Shown: positions 1 to 8,575, counted from the stretch's first letter. The stretch: 63,575 bases of DNA from Planktothrix sp. PCC 11201 (GCF_900009135.1 NZ_LT797703.1:1-63575); one strand, 5' to 3'. The notes: generated by a model from the sequence alone, not told the origin. Numbers and translations are program-made.

Positions 1-1
1 T

Positions 2-74
2 TGAAAGCTAAAAGCTGCTCACAGTAAGTATTTACCTATTGCCCATTGCCTATTCCCTATTGCCTCTTGCTATA
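2..74. repeat. Dispersed 73-bp repeat, copy 1
   Basis: This stretch starts TGAAAGCTAAAAGCTGCTCA and ends TTGCCTCTTGCTATA. It recurs base for base at 28103-28175 and, with a few changes, at 34268-34341. It forms the entire visible upstream region of the gene at 81, so that gene's promoter and ribosome site would lie in repeat DNA. Its internal CCTATTGCCCATTGCCTATT units resemble short heptamer-type tandem repeats of filamentous cyanobacteria. Confidence 0.85.
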
Positions 75-80
75 TAAAAT

Positions 81-866
81 ATGACAGCAAATTCTGATAT
101 TTTAAGACGAGCAGAAATAGCAATTACTGAGTTTGAAGATTCAAAAATTTCTGGAGTTTGGACGGGATTAGATCAACAACAAATTATTACGGAATTGCGA
201 TCGCGTCTGGTTAATCCGTTTAATATTAATCAAGGCACTCAACCCTTTTGTGGCCCGGCTGCAATTATTTTTGAACTGATTAGAAAAAATCCTCTAGCTT
301 ATATTCAACTTTGTCGAAATCTGTTTCAAATTGGAGGATTTCATACCCAAACCAATCGCTGGATTTCTCCGCCTCAATGGTTACAAGAAAGTCCCTTAAA
401 TTTACAAATTCCGCAAGTAGATTGGATGGTATTATCTACCCTCAGAGAGTCGGAAAATATGATTTTTCCTGTTGATCCGAATTCCCCTCAACTCTTAAGA
501 AATTTAGCTGGAATGACTAAACCTTGGGAAATTGCAGGATGGATTAAAGAAATTTTAGGCTATCAAACCGTTAATTATAGAAATGCTTACTTATTTGGAG
601 ATTTAGAAGCCATTGAAACGGCAAATCAGATGATTCAATCCGGTGGTGTTGCCTTTGCTTTAATTAATGATTCTGGTTTACTCCTAAATCAACCGCCCGT
701 TTTTTCCTATCCTAATCATTGGGTGGCATTATTAGGTGAAATAGAGATTAATCAAAACAGTAACTTGATTAATTTCAAGGTCTATACTTGGGGAAAGGAA
801 ATGCAAATTACTGTTGATTTAAAAACTTTTAAAACCCATTTTTGGGAAGTGGTAACTGGAATTTAG
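81..866 (+). CDS. Hypothetical protein, possible papain-like cysteine peptidase fold
   Basis: A 261-residue cytoplasmic protein with no signal peptide or membrane segment; I do not recognise the family with certainty. It has a Cys in a QPFCGPAA context (C57) at the start of a likely helix and a His in an NHWVALLG strand context (H213). That order and setting are those of papain/C39-like cysteine peptidases or transglutaminases, so a catalytic Cys-His pair is possible (inference). The ATG at 81 is the first good start, but no clear ribosome site is visible because a dispersed repeat ends at 74. The 3' end overlaps the convergent GDPD gene by 4 bases. Confidence 0.7.
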   Translation: MTANSDILRRAEIAITEFEDSKISGVWTGLDQQQIITELRSRLVNPFNINQGTQPFCGPAAIIFELIRKNPLAYIQLCRNLFQIGGFHTQTNRWISPPQWLQESPLNLQIPQVDWMVLSTLRESENMIFPVDPNSPQLLRNLAGMTKPWEIAGWIKEILGYQTVNYRNAYLFGDLEAIETANQMIQSGGVAFALINDSGLLLNQPPVFSYPNHWVALLGEIEINQNSNLINFKVYTWGKEMQITVDLKTFKTHFWEVVTGI

Positions 867-1606
867 GTTTTATGTTGATTGATTTCAAGATTCCCAATTA
901 ATGAATTAGTAATAATCCGTTTTACCCCCAGATTAACTAACTTTTTAAAATCCTCTAAATCATCCACCGTCCAAGCCACAATATCTACCCCCTGATTTCG
1001 ACTCTGGGTAATTATTTCGGGATGTTCTAAAATCACAGGATAATCTACGGTTAAAATAGCATTTCCCTGATTAATTGCTGTTTGTAATTGTTGTTCAAAT
1101 TCCTTAAAATCAATTAAAAAATATCCCAAGGTGATTTCGGGACAATAATTCCGAATTTGGTCTAAAAATCCTTGATTAAAGGAAGTCATAATAGATTTTT
1201 TTAGGAGGTTATTTTGAATTAATAATTCTCCTAACTGTTGGATTTCCTGATCTGACCATTGATGATCGGGTTTAACATCAAAATATAAAAAATCTTTAAC
1301 CGCTTGAAAGGTTGCGATCGCATCTTCTAAGGTCGGAATACTTTCCCCCGCAAATCTTTCTGCAAACCACCCACCCGCATCTAATTCTTTTAATTGCGCA
1401 ACGGTTTTTTCAGAAACTTTACCCAATACTCCGGTGATTCGGTTTAACTCTTGATCATGAAAAATAACCGGAATTCCATCCGCAGAAATTTGTAAATCAA
1501 ATTCTAGGGAATTTGCCCCCTGTTGCAACGCAGCATTAAACGCGACCAGAGTATTTTCAGGTGCCATCACCGAAAAACCCCTATGGGCAATAATTTCTAA
1601 ATCCAT
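863..1606 (-). CDS. Glycerophosphodiester phosphodiesterase (GDPD family)
   Basis: A 247-residue protein, normal length for bacterial GDPD/UgpQ. These enzymes hydrolyse glycerophosphodiesters to glycerol-3-phosphate and an alcohol, recycling phospholipid headgroups. The family active site is visible: HRG with H8, the metal pair E35 and D37 in the LEFDL strand, and the HD motif at H50. The C-terminus has the usual TIM-barrel WTVDD and GV..IITN segments. No signal peptide, so a cytoplasmic form. It lies 25 bases downstream of the alpha/beta hydrolase on the same strand, and the two may be co-transcribed. Confidence 0.9.
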   Translation of the reverse strand: MDLEIIAHRGFSVMAPENTLVAFNAALQQGANSLEFDLQISADGIPVIFHDQELNRITGVLGKVSEKTVAQLKELDAGGWFAERFAGESIPTLEDAIATFQAVKDFLYFDVKPDHQWSDQEIQQLGELLIQNNLLKKSIMTSFNQGFLDQIRNYCPEITLGYFLIDFKEFEQQLQTAINQGNAILTVDYPVILEHPEIITQSRNQGVDIVAWTVDDLEDFKKLVNLGVKRIITNSLIGNLEINQHKT

Positions 1607-1631
1607 AATTTTACCTCTATTTTTATTATTG

Positions 1632-2495
1632 TCATTTTACCACAATTTGATTATTTAAAAACCTTTCAACCGTTTGATTAAAATGTTCAGCTTCGACTAG
1701 AAATGACCAATGATTTCCCGCCACACGCTGAATTTCTAATCGAGTTAAATACTGTTTATAGGGTTTTAATTGCCAGTCCATACGATTTACACCTTTTTCC
1801 GGTTGAATTAATAATGTAGGAATATCAATATTTTCGGTTAACCCAGGAACTTCCATCACCTGTTCAAAAATTTCATTTCTAGCAGCACTTCCAAATTTAC
1901 TTCCCCAACTTCCATCGGGTTTTTGTTCCATTCCCGATATAAATAATTCCTGTTGTAAATCACTCCATCCCGAAAATTGAGCTAATTGTTTAGCCAGATT
2001 TTCCGCCTGTTCAAAACTGGTAAATGGCCCCATTAATTTTAAGCAATCTAACTGACGATATAGAATTGGTAGAGTTAATTTAAACAAACCCGGAAGTTTC
2101 ATAATAAAAATTGGATCAACTAAGATCAGACTATTAAACCGTTCAGGATTTTGTTTTGCCCAAATTGCTGCCAGTTTCCCTGTCCAAGAATGCCCTAAAA
2201 TATGGGCTTTTGACCAGTTTAGATGCTCCATTAAGGCTGCTAAATCTTCAATAACTTCGGTGAAAGTATAGCCGTGGTCGGGTTTACTACTTTCCCCATG
2301 TCCGCGCATATCAGGTGCTATAATATGATAGTGATCGCTTAATTTTTCCCCTAATTTTTTCCAGACTAATGCCTGATCTGCTAACCCATGTAATAACAAA
2401 ATATTGGTATCCGAGGAACTTTCAATAACAGAATTCCATTCTAAATAAGATAAATTTATTTTTGATAACGATAAATTTTTTCTAACACAACTCAT
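1632..2495 (-). CDS. Alpha/beta hydrolase
   Basis: A 287-residue alpha/beta-hydrolase-fold protein. The oxyanion-hole strand LLLHGLAD is at residues 33-40, the PDMRGHGESS loop follows at 61-70, the nucleophile elbow is GHSWTG with S103, and the C-terminal histidine is H262 in VAGNHWSFL. The substrate cannot be told from sequence; relatives include esterases, haloperoxidase-like proteins and epoxide hydrolases. It is probably the first gene of a two-gene unit with the GDPD gene. Confidence 0.87.
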   Translation of the reverse strand: MSCVRKNLSLSKINLSYLEWNSVIESSSDTNILLLHGLADQALVWKKLGEKLSDHYHIIAPDMRGHGESSKPDHGYTFTEVIEDLAALMEHLNWSKAHILGHSWTGKLAAIWAKQNPERFNSLILVDPIFIMKLPGLFKLTLPILYRQLDCLKLMGPFTSFEQAENLAKQLAQFSGWSDLQQELFISGMEQKPDGSWGSKFGSAARNEIFEQVMEVPGLTENIDIPTLLIQPEKGVNRMDWQLKPYKQYLTRLEIQRVAGNHWSFLVEAEHFNQTVERFLNNQIVVK

Positions 2496-3091
2496 GTTTT
2501 ATCCTCTTAAAATCATTAATCAGTTGACTGGATATAGCACAATTTCTGACCCAATTGTTCTAATATATTTTAATTTGGTATCCAATCCTTTTCTTCTCTG
2601 TTTTGAAGCCCGTACCATTTCCGCAATTCCGTCGGTAAAGATGCCATAATATTTTCCTGAAACAAGCCATAACTTTTATTGTATAATAATACTACTGGGA
2701 TTTCACATAACCCCCTCCTTCCCCGAATCTGTAACACGCCGTTGATTATCTTTTGTTGCGGTGTTGCGGTGTTGTGGTGTCGCCCGTTCCGGTGTTCCCT
2801 TTTGATCCTAAATTTTGGATATAACTCAAATAGGATTGCCATATATTGAAATTAATGCTTGTAGGGATGATCCCCTTCTGGTAAAATCAGAAACAAAAGT
2901 TAGTATTAAATACTTAGCTTGCCTAAGTGCAAGGCCTTCTGTCAGTTGGGAGTCTGTTCACTACCACAAAGTTGAGGTTTACTCCACCTTCGGATCAGGT
3001 GAAGACTCGACGGTTCTGGCATTGGTCAAGGTTTTAATGCTCTAAATTCAATGATCTAAGTTGTCAACAGTTTCTTTTAGGGTAGAGGAAG
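2496..3091. other. Intergenic region upstream of prk with a doubtful minus-strand ORF
   Basis: This 596-base gap separates the divergent hydrolase and prk genes, so both promoters should be here. A 90-codon minus ORF (2570-2842) ends in a plausible segment, LPTELRKWYGLQNREEKDW, but its first half crosses a low-complexity 8-mer tandem tract (GTGTTGCG-type, about 2755-2784). I treat it as at most a gene remnant. A 76-codon plus ORF (2815-3045) looks like chance. The prk ribosome site is the GTAGAGGAAG just before 3092. No recognised riboswitch was seen. Confidence 0.5.
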
Positions 3092-4096
3092 ATGGGAAAT
3101 AAGCCGAATCGCGTGGTTTTAATTGGTGTTGCTGGAGATTCTGGGTGCGGAAAATCAACATTTTTACGTCGGATAACAGACATCTTTGGAAAAGATTTTG
3201 TGACGGTTATCTGTTTAGATGACTACCATTGTTTAGATCGTAAGCAACGCAAAGAAACCGGAATTACTGCTCTTGATCCTAGAGCTAATAATTTCGATTT
3301 AATGTATCAGCAAGTTAACGCTCTTAAAAATGGTATATCCGTTGATAAACCCATTTATAATCATGAAACTGGCGAGTTAGATCCCCCCGAACGGATCGAT
3401 CCCAATCATATTATTGTGATTGAAGGGTTACATCCGTTATATGACGAACGGGTGCGATCGCTGCTTGATTTTAGTGTTTATTTGGATATCAGCGACGAAG
3501 TTAAAATTTCCTGGAAAATTCAGCGCGACATGGCGGAACGGGGACATCGTTATGAAGATGTTTTGGCGGCAATTAATGCTCGCCGTCCCGATTTTGAAGC
3601 CTATATTGACCCTCAAAAGCAATATGCTGATGTGGTGATTCAAATTCTGCCCACGAACCTGATTGCTGAAGACAAGGAACATAAAGTCCTGCGAGTGCGT
3701 TTGGTACAGAAAGAAGGTGTGGAAGGACTCGAACCCGCCTACTTATTTGATCAAGGATCAACCATTTACTGGACACCTTGCGGACGTAAACTGACCTGTT
3801 CCTATCCGGGTCTGAAAATGTATTATGGCCCCGATAACTACTACGGAAACGAAGTGTCTATCCTCGAAGTTGATGGTCAATTCGATAACCTCGATGAAAT
3901 GATCTACGTCGAAGGACACTTAAGCAATTTGTCTACGAAATACTATGGAGAAATGACCCATCTCCTCCGTGAACGCCAAGAGTATCCCGGTTCCAATAAT
4001 GGTAGCGGATTATTCCAGGTGTTAGTTGGTCTGAAAATGCGAGCGACCTACGAGCGCTTAGTCGGGGCTAACGAAAAAGTTGCAGCAGCGGTCTAG
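3092..4096 (+). CDS. prk: Phosphoribulokinase
   Basis: Calvin-cycle kinase that makes ribulose-1,5-bisphosphate from ribulose-5-phosphate and ATP. The 334-residue length matches cyanobacterial PRK. The P-loop GVAGDSGCGKST is at residues 12-23. The regulatory cysteines C19 and C41 (in VICLDDYH) are both present, as is the second pair in YWTPCGRKLTC. Thioredoxin and GAPDH-CP12 control is therefore expected, as in other cyanobacteria. The start is supported by a GAGGAAG ribosome site. A strong hairpin terminator follows, so it is monocistronic. Confidence 0.97.
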   Translation: MGNKPNRVVLIGVAGDSGCGKSTFLRRITDIFGKDFVTVICLDDYHCLDRKQRKETGITALDPRANNFDLMYQQVNALKNGISVDKPIYNHETGELDPPERIDPNHIIVIEGLHPLYDERVRSLLDFSVYLDISDEVKISWKIQRDMAERGHRYEDVLAAINARRPDFEAYIDPQKQYADVVIQILPTNLIAEDKEHKVLRVRLVQKEGVEGLEPAYLFDQGSTIYWTPCGRKLTCSYPGLKMYYGPDNYYGNEVSILEVDGQFDNLDEMIYVEGHLSNLSTKYYGEMTHLLRERQEYPGSNNGSGLFQVLVGLKMRATYERLVGANEKVAAAV

Positions 4097-4129
4097 TTTT
4101 TAGCGGTTAGCTGTTCAATTAAACTCGGG

Positions 4130-4163
4130 TAACGCGGGATCGGCAAATCTCGCGTTATTTTTT
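4130..4163 (+). terminator. Rho-independent terminator of prk
   Basis: The inverted repeat TAACGCGGGAT / ATCTCGCGTTA (11 bp with one G-T wobble, loop CGGCAA) is followed directly by a run of six or seven T. It lies 33 bases after the prk stop codon. Confidence 0.85.
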
Positions 4164-4208
4164 ATGTTTTTGCCCGTTGTTGTGCTTTTTGCACACCTCG
4201 TGAATGAA

Positions 4209-4249
4209 TTATATGTAGGGGTAAATTCATGAATTACCCTTACATATAA
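4209..4249. repeat. 41-bp near-perfect palindrome (REP-like)
   Basis: The arms TTATATGTAGGGGTAA and TTACCCTTACATATAA flank a central TTCATGAA. Apart from one inserted base the whole element reads the same on both strands. There is no T run, so it is more likely a REP-type repeat than a terminator. It sits between convergent prk and the minus-strand cluster. Confidence 0.75.
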
Positions 4250-4260
4250 CTGCGATACAT

Positions 4261-4593
4261 TTAAACATTGGAGCGGTTCAAAAAGTGTGAATCTAAAACT
4301 TTTTTAACAGAATCACTTAAGATTTGAATTTGATTTTCCTCCAAGTTTTCAGCCGCATTAAGTTCAGGTTCCGAGGCAATTTCTGTTAATTTAGAATTGA
4401 TTTGAGGGTTGACATCACAAAACTCAATAATAGCTTCCGATATAGATTCAATTCGATCAGAATCCGATTCCGTCTCGGAGTTATCCAAAACCATTTCTAA
4501 TCGAGTTAAATCATTTAAAACTTCTGCCGAAAATAGTTCGGGTTTTTGGGTGACAATTTCAGAAAAAAAGGTAATCATCTGTTGAGATTTCAT
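4261..4593 (-). CDS. Small acidic hypothetical protein
   Basis: No recognised family. About 110 residues, strongly acidic and helical (many E, D, N, S), no membrane segment or Cys cluster. The start chosen is the internal ATG at 4593 (MKSQQMITF), which has AGGA about 11 bases upstream; an ATG at 4635 would add 14 residues that look like translated leader. It is the last gene on the minus strand of the cluster that runs from 8426, but a 138-base gap to the coiled-coil gene leaves co-transcription uncertain. Confidence 0.6.
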   Translation of the reverse strand: MKSQQMITFFSEIVTQKPELFSAEVLNDLTRLEMVLDNSETESDSDRIESISEAIIEFCDVNPQINSKLTEIASEPELNAAENLEENQIQILSDSVKKVLDSHFLNRSNV

Positions 4594-4731
4594 AGCAATC
4601 GGTATCCTGACTAAGATTGACAAAGATATTTTCATCCTAGAGTATCAAAAATTGCTCAAAAATGCCAATAATAAATTCCTCCGTTAGTCAAACTCAATCA
4701 AATTCAGACTTTCTCCCCATAGCAAGATTGC

Positions 4732-5808
4732 CTATTTGCCCTTATTGGGGTTTTTAGCCTGTTCTAAAGCAATTTCTTTTACCGCTTGGAACGAACTCAC
4801 ATTAGAAGCTCCTTCTATAGCTTTTACTGCTAAATCTTGAACCTGTTTTAAGGCAGAATCCAATTGTTTTGATAGGGTTTGTAGACGAGTATCTTGACTT
4901 TGGATGGTTTCTATTAAGGACTTAACCCGCAATTCATAATATTGTTTCTGACCTTCTACTTCTTTTGCCAGTAAATCTGATTTAATTTTAGCTTGATAAT
5001 TGCCAATATTCCTTCCCAGGTCTTTCCCCCGTTTGATATTATCTTCCAACTTTTGAGGAAATTCTGCTACTTTTGCTTTAACTTCTGCATAAAGTTTTTC
5101 TCGTTCAGCAATGGTTTTTTCTCGTTCTGACCATTGTTTTTCCTGTTCTTTTTGTAAATCTTCAAGCTGTTTATACAGGGTTTTCTGGGTTTGGGAATAG
5201 GTATCGCTATCAATATTTCGTTGTAATTCTAAGTTATAATTGTAGGTTTCTTGATCCCGCGATCGCGATTTCTTATAAGTTTCATTGCGTTCCTTAATTG
5301 TCCGTTGATATTCTTCCTGTTCTTTTTGCCATGCTTTTTGCTGTTCTTGAAATTCCTGTTCTAAGGTTTCTCGTCGTAGACTTAACTCCTGATCAAAGGT
5401 TTTTGCACTGGTTTCATAGCGTTGAACTAAAGTGTCTAAGGTATCATCTTCAACGGTTTCTAAATCATGTAATTCTGCCAATTGTTGCAATTCCTGGGTC
5501 ACATTTTGACGCAATTCTCCCAGTTTTATCGCTTCAGAGGTTAGTTGTTCTGATAATTCATTGATCGCACTCCCAAACCCAGTTTGTAATAGCAATAAAT
5601 GATCAATAGTTTGCTGCATTTTAGGTTTTTGGACAACGGGTGTAGGGGTCATGGGTTTAGTCTTTTCTTCACTAATAGGTTTAACTTCTTTGGGGGTAGA
5701 ACTCAGTTGTTTAATCTGGGTTTCTAAATCATTTTTTTCTTGAGCTAACTCTTGATAGGCTTCTAATAGTTCGGCTTTAGTATTGCGATCGCTTACTTTT
5801 TTAGTCAT
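4732..5808 (-). CDS. Long coiled-coil protein, paralogue A
   Basis: A 358-residue protein that is almost entirely charged, Gln/Glu/Lys-rich heptad-type coiled coil from about residue 100 to 330, with no transmembrane segment or enzymatic motif. It is a clear paralogue of the next upstream gene. Both begin with a KxxLLxAxQxxxxE segment and a predicted globular stretch, and both contain the block SDLLAKE....K..YEL.V.SL..TIQ.Q before a C-terminal QLxxxLKQxQDLAxxA. A filament, scaffold or phage-tape-measure-like role is conceivable but unproven. The ribosome site AAAGGAAAA precedes the ATG. Confidence 0.8.
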   Translation of the reverse strand: MTKKVSDRNTKAELLEAYQELAQEKNDLETQIKQLSSTPKEVKPISEEKTKPMTPTPVVQKPKMQQTIDHLLLLQTGFGSAINELSEQLTSEAIKLGELRQNVTQELQQLAELHDLETVEDDTLDTLVQRYETSAKTFDQELSLRRETLEQEFQEQQKAWQKEQEEYQRTIKERNETYKKSRSRDQETYNYNLELQRNIDSDTYSQTQKTLYKQLEDLQKEQEKQWSEREKTIAEREKLYAEVKAKVAEFPQKLEDNIKRGKDLGRNIGNYQAKIKSDLLAKEVEGQKQYYELRVKSLIETIQSQDTRLQTLSKQLDSALKQVQDLAVKAIEGASNVSSFQAVKEIALEQAKNPNKGK

Positions 5809-5865
5809 TTTATTTTCCTTTATTTGAGGTACGGGTAAGAACTAAAATCAGCTAAATTCTAGGGT

Positions 5866-6867
5866 TTATTTCGTCCCACTATTAGAACTATTTGAACTCG
5901 AAAAAGCCCGCATTGCTAAATCTTGAGCTTGTTTTAATGTTTCTTGTAACTGAGTAGTAATTTGAGTGATTTGTTCATTTTGTCGTTGAATGGTTTGCTC
6001 CAAAGATTGAACTTGTAACTCATAACCCTGTTTATTAGATTCCCATTCTTTAGCCAATAAATCTGATTTAACTTTTGCTTCTCTTGTGGCTTCTTGAATC
6101 GCTTCTTCCTTCGCCTGATCATGGGTTCGTTTCAGTTGATCTTCATAGCCGGAAACTTGCTGTTGATTTGCTTCAAATTCAGCCTGATTTCCCGTTATAA
6201 TTTGTTCTCTTTCTGTCCAATTTTTATCTTTTTCTTCGTTTAATTCTAATAAGTCCCGTTCTAATTTACGTCTGACATCTTCATATTCATCCGTTTCAAT
6301 TCTTCGAGTTCTTTCTAACTCATAATTATAATCAGCTTCCCCTTGTTCACGATTGCGGGTTAAACGTTCGGTTTCTTCCTCAACCGTAGTATCAAATTCC
6401 TGCTGTTCTTTTTCCCAGATTTTGCGTTTTGTAGTAATATCTTTTTGTAAAACTTCTTGACCCAGGGTGGCATTCTGTTCTAATAAACTTAATTTTTCCT
6501 GATGTTCTTGGGTTAAAATATGTAAAGCATCAGCCACAATCCGAATTTTATGAATTTGCTTAAAGTGCTGATTTTCGACCTCAATTCCTCGGTTTAATTC
6601 CTCTAATTTTGTTGATTCCGTTCGTAATTTTTCCGTTAATTCTAGGATAATAGAGCCAAAATCTAATTGTAAATCCGCCAACCCTTTAACAATACTATCG
6701 ACGGTATAAGTTGCCGCAGTTTCTAAAATTTGTTTGCCCTTTTCTTGCTCCGCTTCCTGTTCCTTGGTGGCAACTTTTGACTCGATGCGTTTTTGTTCAG
6801 CTAAAATTTGTTGAAAGGCGGCTAAAAGTTGGGTTTTGCTAGTGGGGACAAAAGGGGAATGGGTCAT
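5866..6867 (-). CDS. Long coiled-coil protein, paralogue B
   Basis: A 333-residue coiled-coil protein paralogous to the gene 57 bases downstream. The shared parts are the N-terminal KTQLLAAFQQIL segment, an LQLDFGSIILELTEKL helix matching LLLQTGFGSAINELSEQL in the partner, and the SDLLAKEW..NKQGYELQVQSLEQTI block. The start at 6867 (MTHSPF) is preferred over the ATG at 6882 because GGAG lies about nine bases before it and it aligns with the paralogue's start. The two probably arose by tandem duplication and may form a heteromeric coiled coil (inference). The C-terminus is a Ser/Asn tail. Confidence 0.8.
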   Translation of the reverse strand: MTHSPFVPTSKTQLLAAFQQILAEQKRIESKVATKEQEAEQEKGKQILETAATYTVDSIVKGLADLQLDFGSIILELTEKLRTESTKLEELNRGIEVENQHFKQIHKIRIVADALHILTQEHQEKLSLLEQNATLGQEVLQKDITTKRKIWEKEQQEFDTTVEEETERLTRNREQGEADYNYELERTRRIETDEYEDVRRKLERDLLELNEEKDKNWTEREQIITGNQAEFEANQQQVSGYEDQLKRTHDQAKEEAIQEATREAKVKSDLLAKEWESNKQGYELQVQSLEQTIQRQNEQITQITTQLQETLKQAQDLAMRAFSSSNSSNSGTK

Positions 6868-6931
6868 GATCAGTTTCTCCATTTACAACATCAGCTAGAC
6901 TAACAAGAATGAGTAGATATCCCGTTAAAGG

Positions 6932-7297
6932 TTAATTTTGTTTTCGTAGTTGAGTAACAATATCTTGATATTTTTCAGTCGGTACTGGATCAAGATGGGT
7001 GGGATTTTTAGCGATCGCTTGTAGAATCTTTTGACAATTCTGACAACGATTTCCTTCCCAACAATAGCAATTTTTAACTGAGTTTAGCAATAAACTTTGC
7101 AGGTGTTGATTTTGGTCTAACAACGCCTGATAATTGCGCTGAACCGATTGAATTACTAAAGATAAATGCTTAATATCTTCACCGATATTTTCCAAATCGT
7201 GCATCGTATCTTGACGAACTTGATAGGTTAATTCTCCGGTTTGAATAAATTGATGTTCAAGTGAATCACCAGGTTTCAAGTGAATTATTTTTTTCAT
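6932..7297 (-). CDS. Hypothetical protein with a Cys-cluster motif
   Basis: A 121-residue protein of unknown family. Residues 1-70 are helical (HDLENIGEDIKHLSLVIQSVQRNYQALLDQNQHLQSLL). They are followed by a compact cysteine cluster CYCWEGNRCQNCQKI at about residues 78-92. The C-X-C-X5-C-X2-C spacing suggests a zinc or Fe-S knuckle. It lies between the 231-residue gene and the coiled-coil pair with short gaps (64 and 49 bases), consistent with one transcript. The function is unknown; a structural or nucleic-acid-binding adaptor is possible. Confidence 0.72.
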   Translation of the reverse strand: MKKIIHLKPGDSLEHQFIQTGELTYQVRQDTMHDLENIGEDIKHLSLVIQSVQRNYQALLDQNQHLQSLLLNSVKNCYCWEGNRCQNCQKILQAIAKNPTHLDPVPTEKYQDIVTQLRKQN

Positions 7298-7361
7298 ATT
7301 TTCCTAGAACAAAAAAATAGGAGGCGGGAAAATATCCAGATATTCACCCGCCCTCAATAAC

Positions 7362-8057
7362 TTACACAGAAACGGCATCTACAGCCGGAGGTAATGCTAC
7401 CTCTTGCACGGAATTTAACATTAATTTAGAATGTTCCTCTCCTTTCGCATAAGCCGCCATTAAACAGGCAATTTCATGGGGAGGTAAATTATCTAAACAG
7501 ACCATTTTTCGAGTTCCTTCTAAGTCAATCATCCGTGATAAATTACTCGGATCGGATAAAACCGCCGCCGCTTGTTCGACAATCGACCAATCCGTGCGTT
7601 CCTGCCAAGACCATTTTAAACTATAATAATTAATGGGTTTTACAACTCCATTTTCATCAGGTTTCTGGCCGGAATGTTTGCTGAATTCAGGGATAAAAAT
7701 TCCCGTTGCAGGTTCCACCCCTCGGGCTTGAACCGAAGCCACTAAACGGTTGAAATCACTTAATCCCCGAGATTTTAAATAAGTGACCATGACGACACCT
7801 TTCGGTAATTCTCCCGATTCAGCAACCCACCAAATTTGTCCCCATAAAGTGTGTTCTGTTTGTCCTAAACTGCCAAAAAATTTGCTAAATTTCAAGATAG
7901 TCATGGAACATTTAGAACCATAATCCGTGTCTCCAATTGTCCACTGTCCCGACTGACAATTATTGCGAACAGCAATTGGAATTTCAGGCACTAATAGGGC
8001 TTCTTTCGGTTTTGCACCAAAGACAGTAAACGTCGCTCTTTCTAAGGTTTTAGTCAT
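7362..8057 (-). CDS. Hypothetical 231-residue protein of the XRE/ImmA-linked cluster
   Basis: I do not recognise a family. The protein looks globular and Trp/aromatic rich in the middle (TEHTLWGQIWWVAESGELPKG, YYSLKWSWQERTDW), with no signal peptide and no obvious catalytic triad. A helical segment (PPHEIACLMAAYAKGEEHSKLML) precedes a hydrophobic C-terminal tail. The ribosome site AAGGAAAAG is eight bases before the ATG, almost the same leader as for coiled-coil paralogue A, which supports common regulation. A replication, recombination or plasmid-type accessory role is only a guess. Confidence 0.75.
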   Translation of the reverse strand: MTKTLERATFTVFGAKPKEALLVPEIPIAVRNNCQSGQWTIGDTDYGSKCSMTILKFSKFFGSLGQTEHTLWGQIWWVAESGELPKGVVMVTYLKSRGLSDFNRLVASVQARGVEPATGIFIPEFSKHSGQKPDENGVVKPINYYSLKWSWQERTDWSIVEQAAAVLSDPSNLSRMIDLEGTRKMVCLDNLPPHEIACLMAAYAKGEEHSKLMLNSVQEVALPPAVDAVSV

Positions 8058-8165
8058 TTTCTTTTCCTTAATAATTCAGAATTTTTGCACTAATTTTCCC
8101 TATCAAGGCGAGTTGAGAAGGATCTCAATTTTCTCGCCTAAATTTTAATTAATTTGGAAAATATC

Positions 8166-8426
8166 CTATCGAATTAAATGGGATTGTTTTTCCGGTTCGG
8201 GATAGGTATATAAAGGCTGTTGTTGAGCTTTGAGAAGGTTTAAAACTCCTAACAAATGCTCTAACAAATGGGTATGGGCGGTGGTAAAATGAATACTAAA
8301 TCCTTCCCCATCCCTGGCATAACCTGGACAGACTAAGGATGCAGAACTTTGTTCTTCATGGATGGCAATATAAAGCCAATCCTCGTCTTCTAATTTGTAG
8401 TGAGTATCTGTCCAAGTTCTGAGCAT
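8166..8426 (-). CDS. Small hypothetical protein, first gene of the cluster
   Basis: An 86-residue protein with no recognised family. It carries an acidic start (YKLEDEDWLYIAIHEE), a central GYARDGEGFSIHF strand pair and a Leu-rich helix (HTHLLEHLLGVLNLLKAQQQ). It is the promoter-proximal gene of the minus-strand cluster and faces the XRE regulator across a 320-base region with two matching inverted repeats. By position it is the gene most directly controlled by that regulator (inference). Confidence 0.65.
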   Translation of the reverse strand: MLRTWTDTHYKLEDEDWLYIAIHEEQSSASLVCPGYARDGEGFSIHFTTAHTHLLEHLLGVLNLLKAQQQPLYTYPEPEKQSHLIR

Positions 8427-8559
8427 GGCATTTTCCTCCGGTATGGATTTTGGTTTTTTTACTAAAACCTCAATCCCTAATTAATCGGGTGTTTTAATCA
8501 CTCAATTCAGGTTGAATCATTAGACCTTTACGACAAAAGCGGTTTGTGGCTTTTGGGTA

Positions 8560-8575
8560 TTGAACTTTTATTCAA
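8560..8575. promoter_or_regulatory. Candidate XRE operator 1 (TTGAA-N6-TTCAA)
   Basis: The 16-bp sequence TTGAACTTTTATTCAA is an inverted repeat with 5-bp arms and a 6-bp AT-rich spacer. A second site with the same arms and nearly the same spacer lies at 8697. Both are in the region shared by the XRE gene and the minus-strand cluster, where a repressor of both directions would bind. A related TTCA..TGAA element occurs near 8505-8517. Confidence 0.55.

Noticed and set aside
2815-3045. 76-codon plus-strand ORF before prk
   Set aside because: No family-like sequence, no ribosome site, and it lies where the prk promoter and leader should be.
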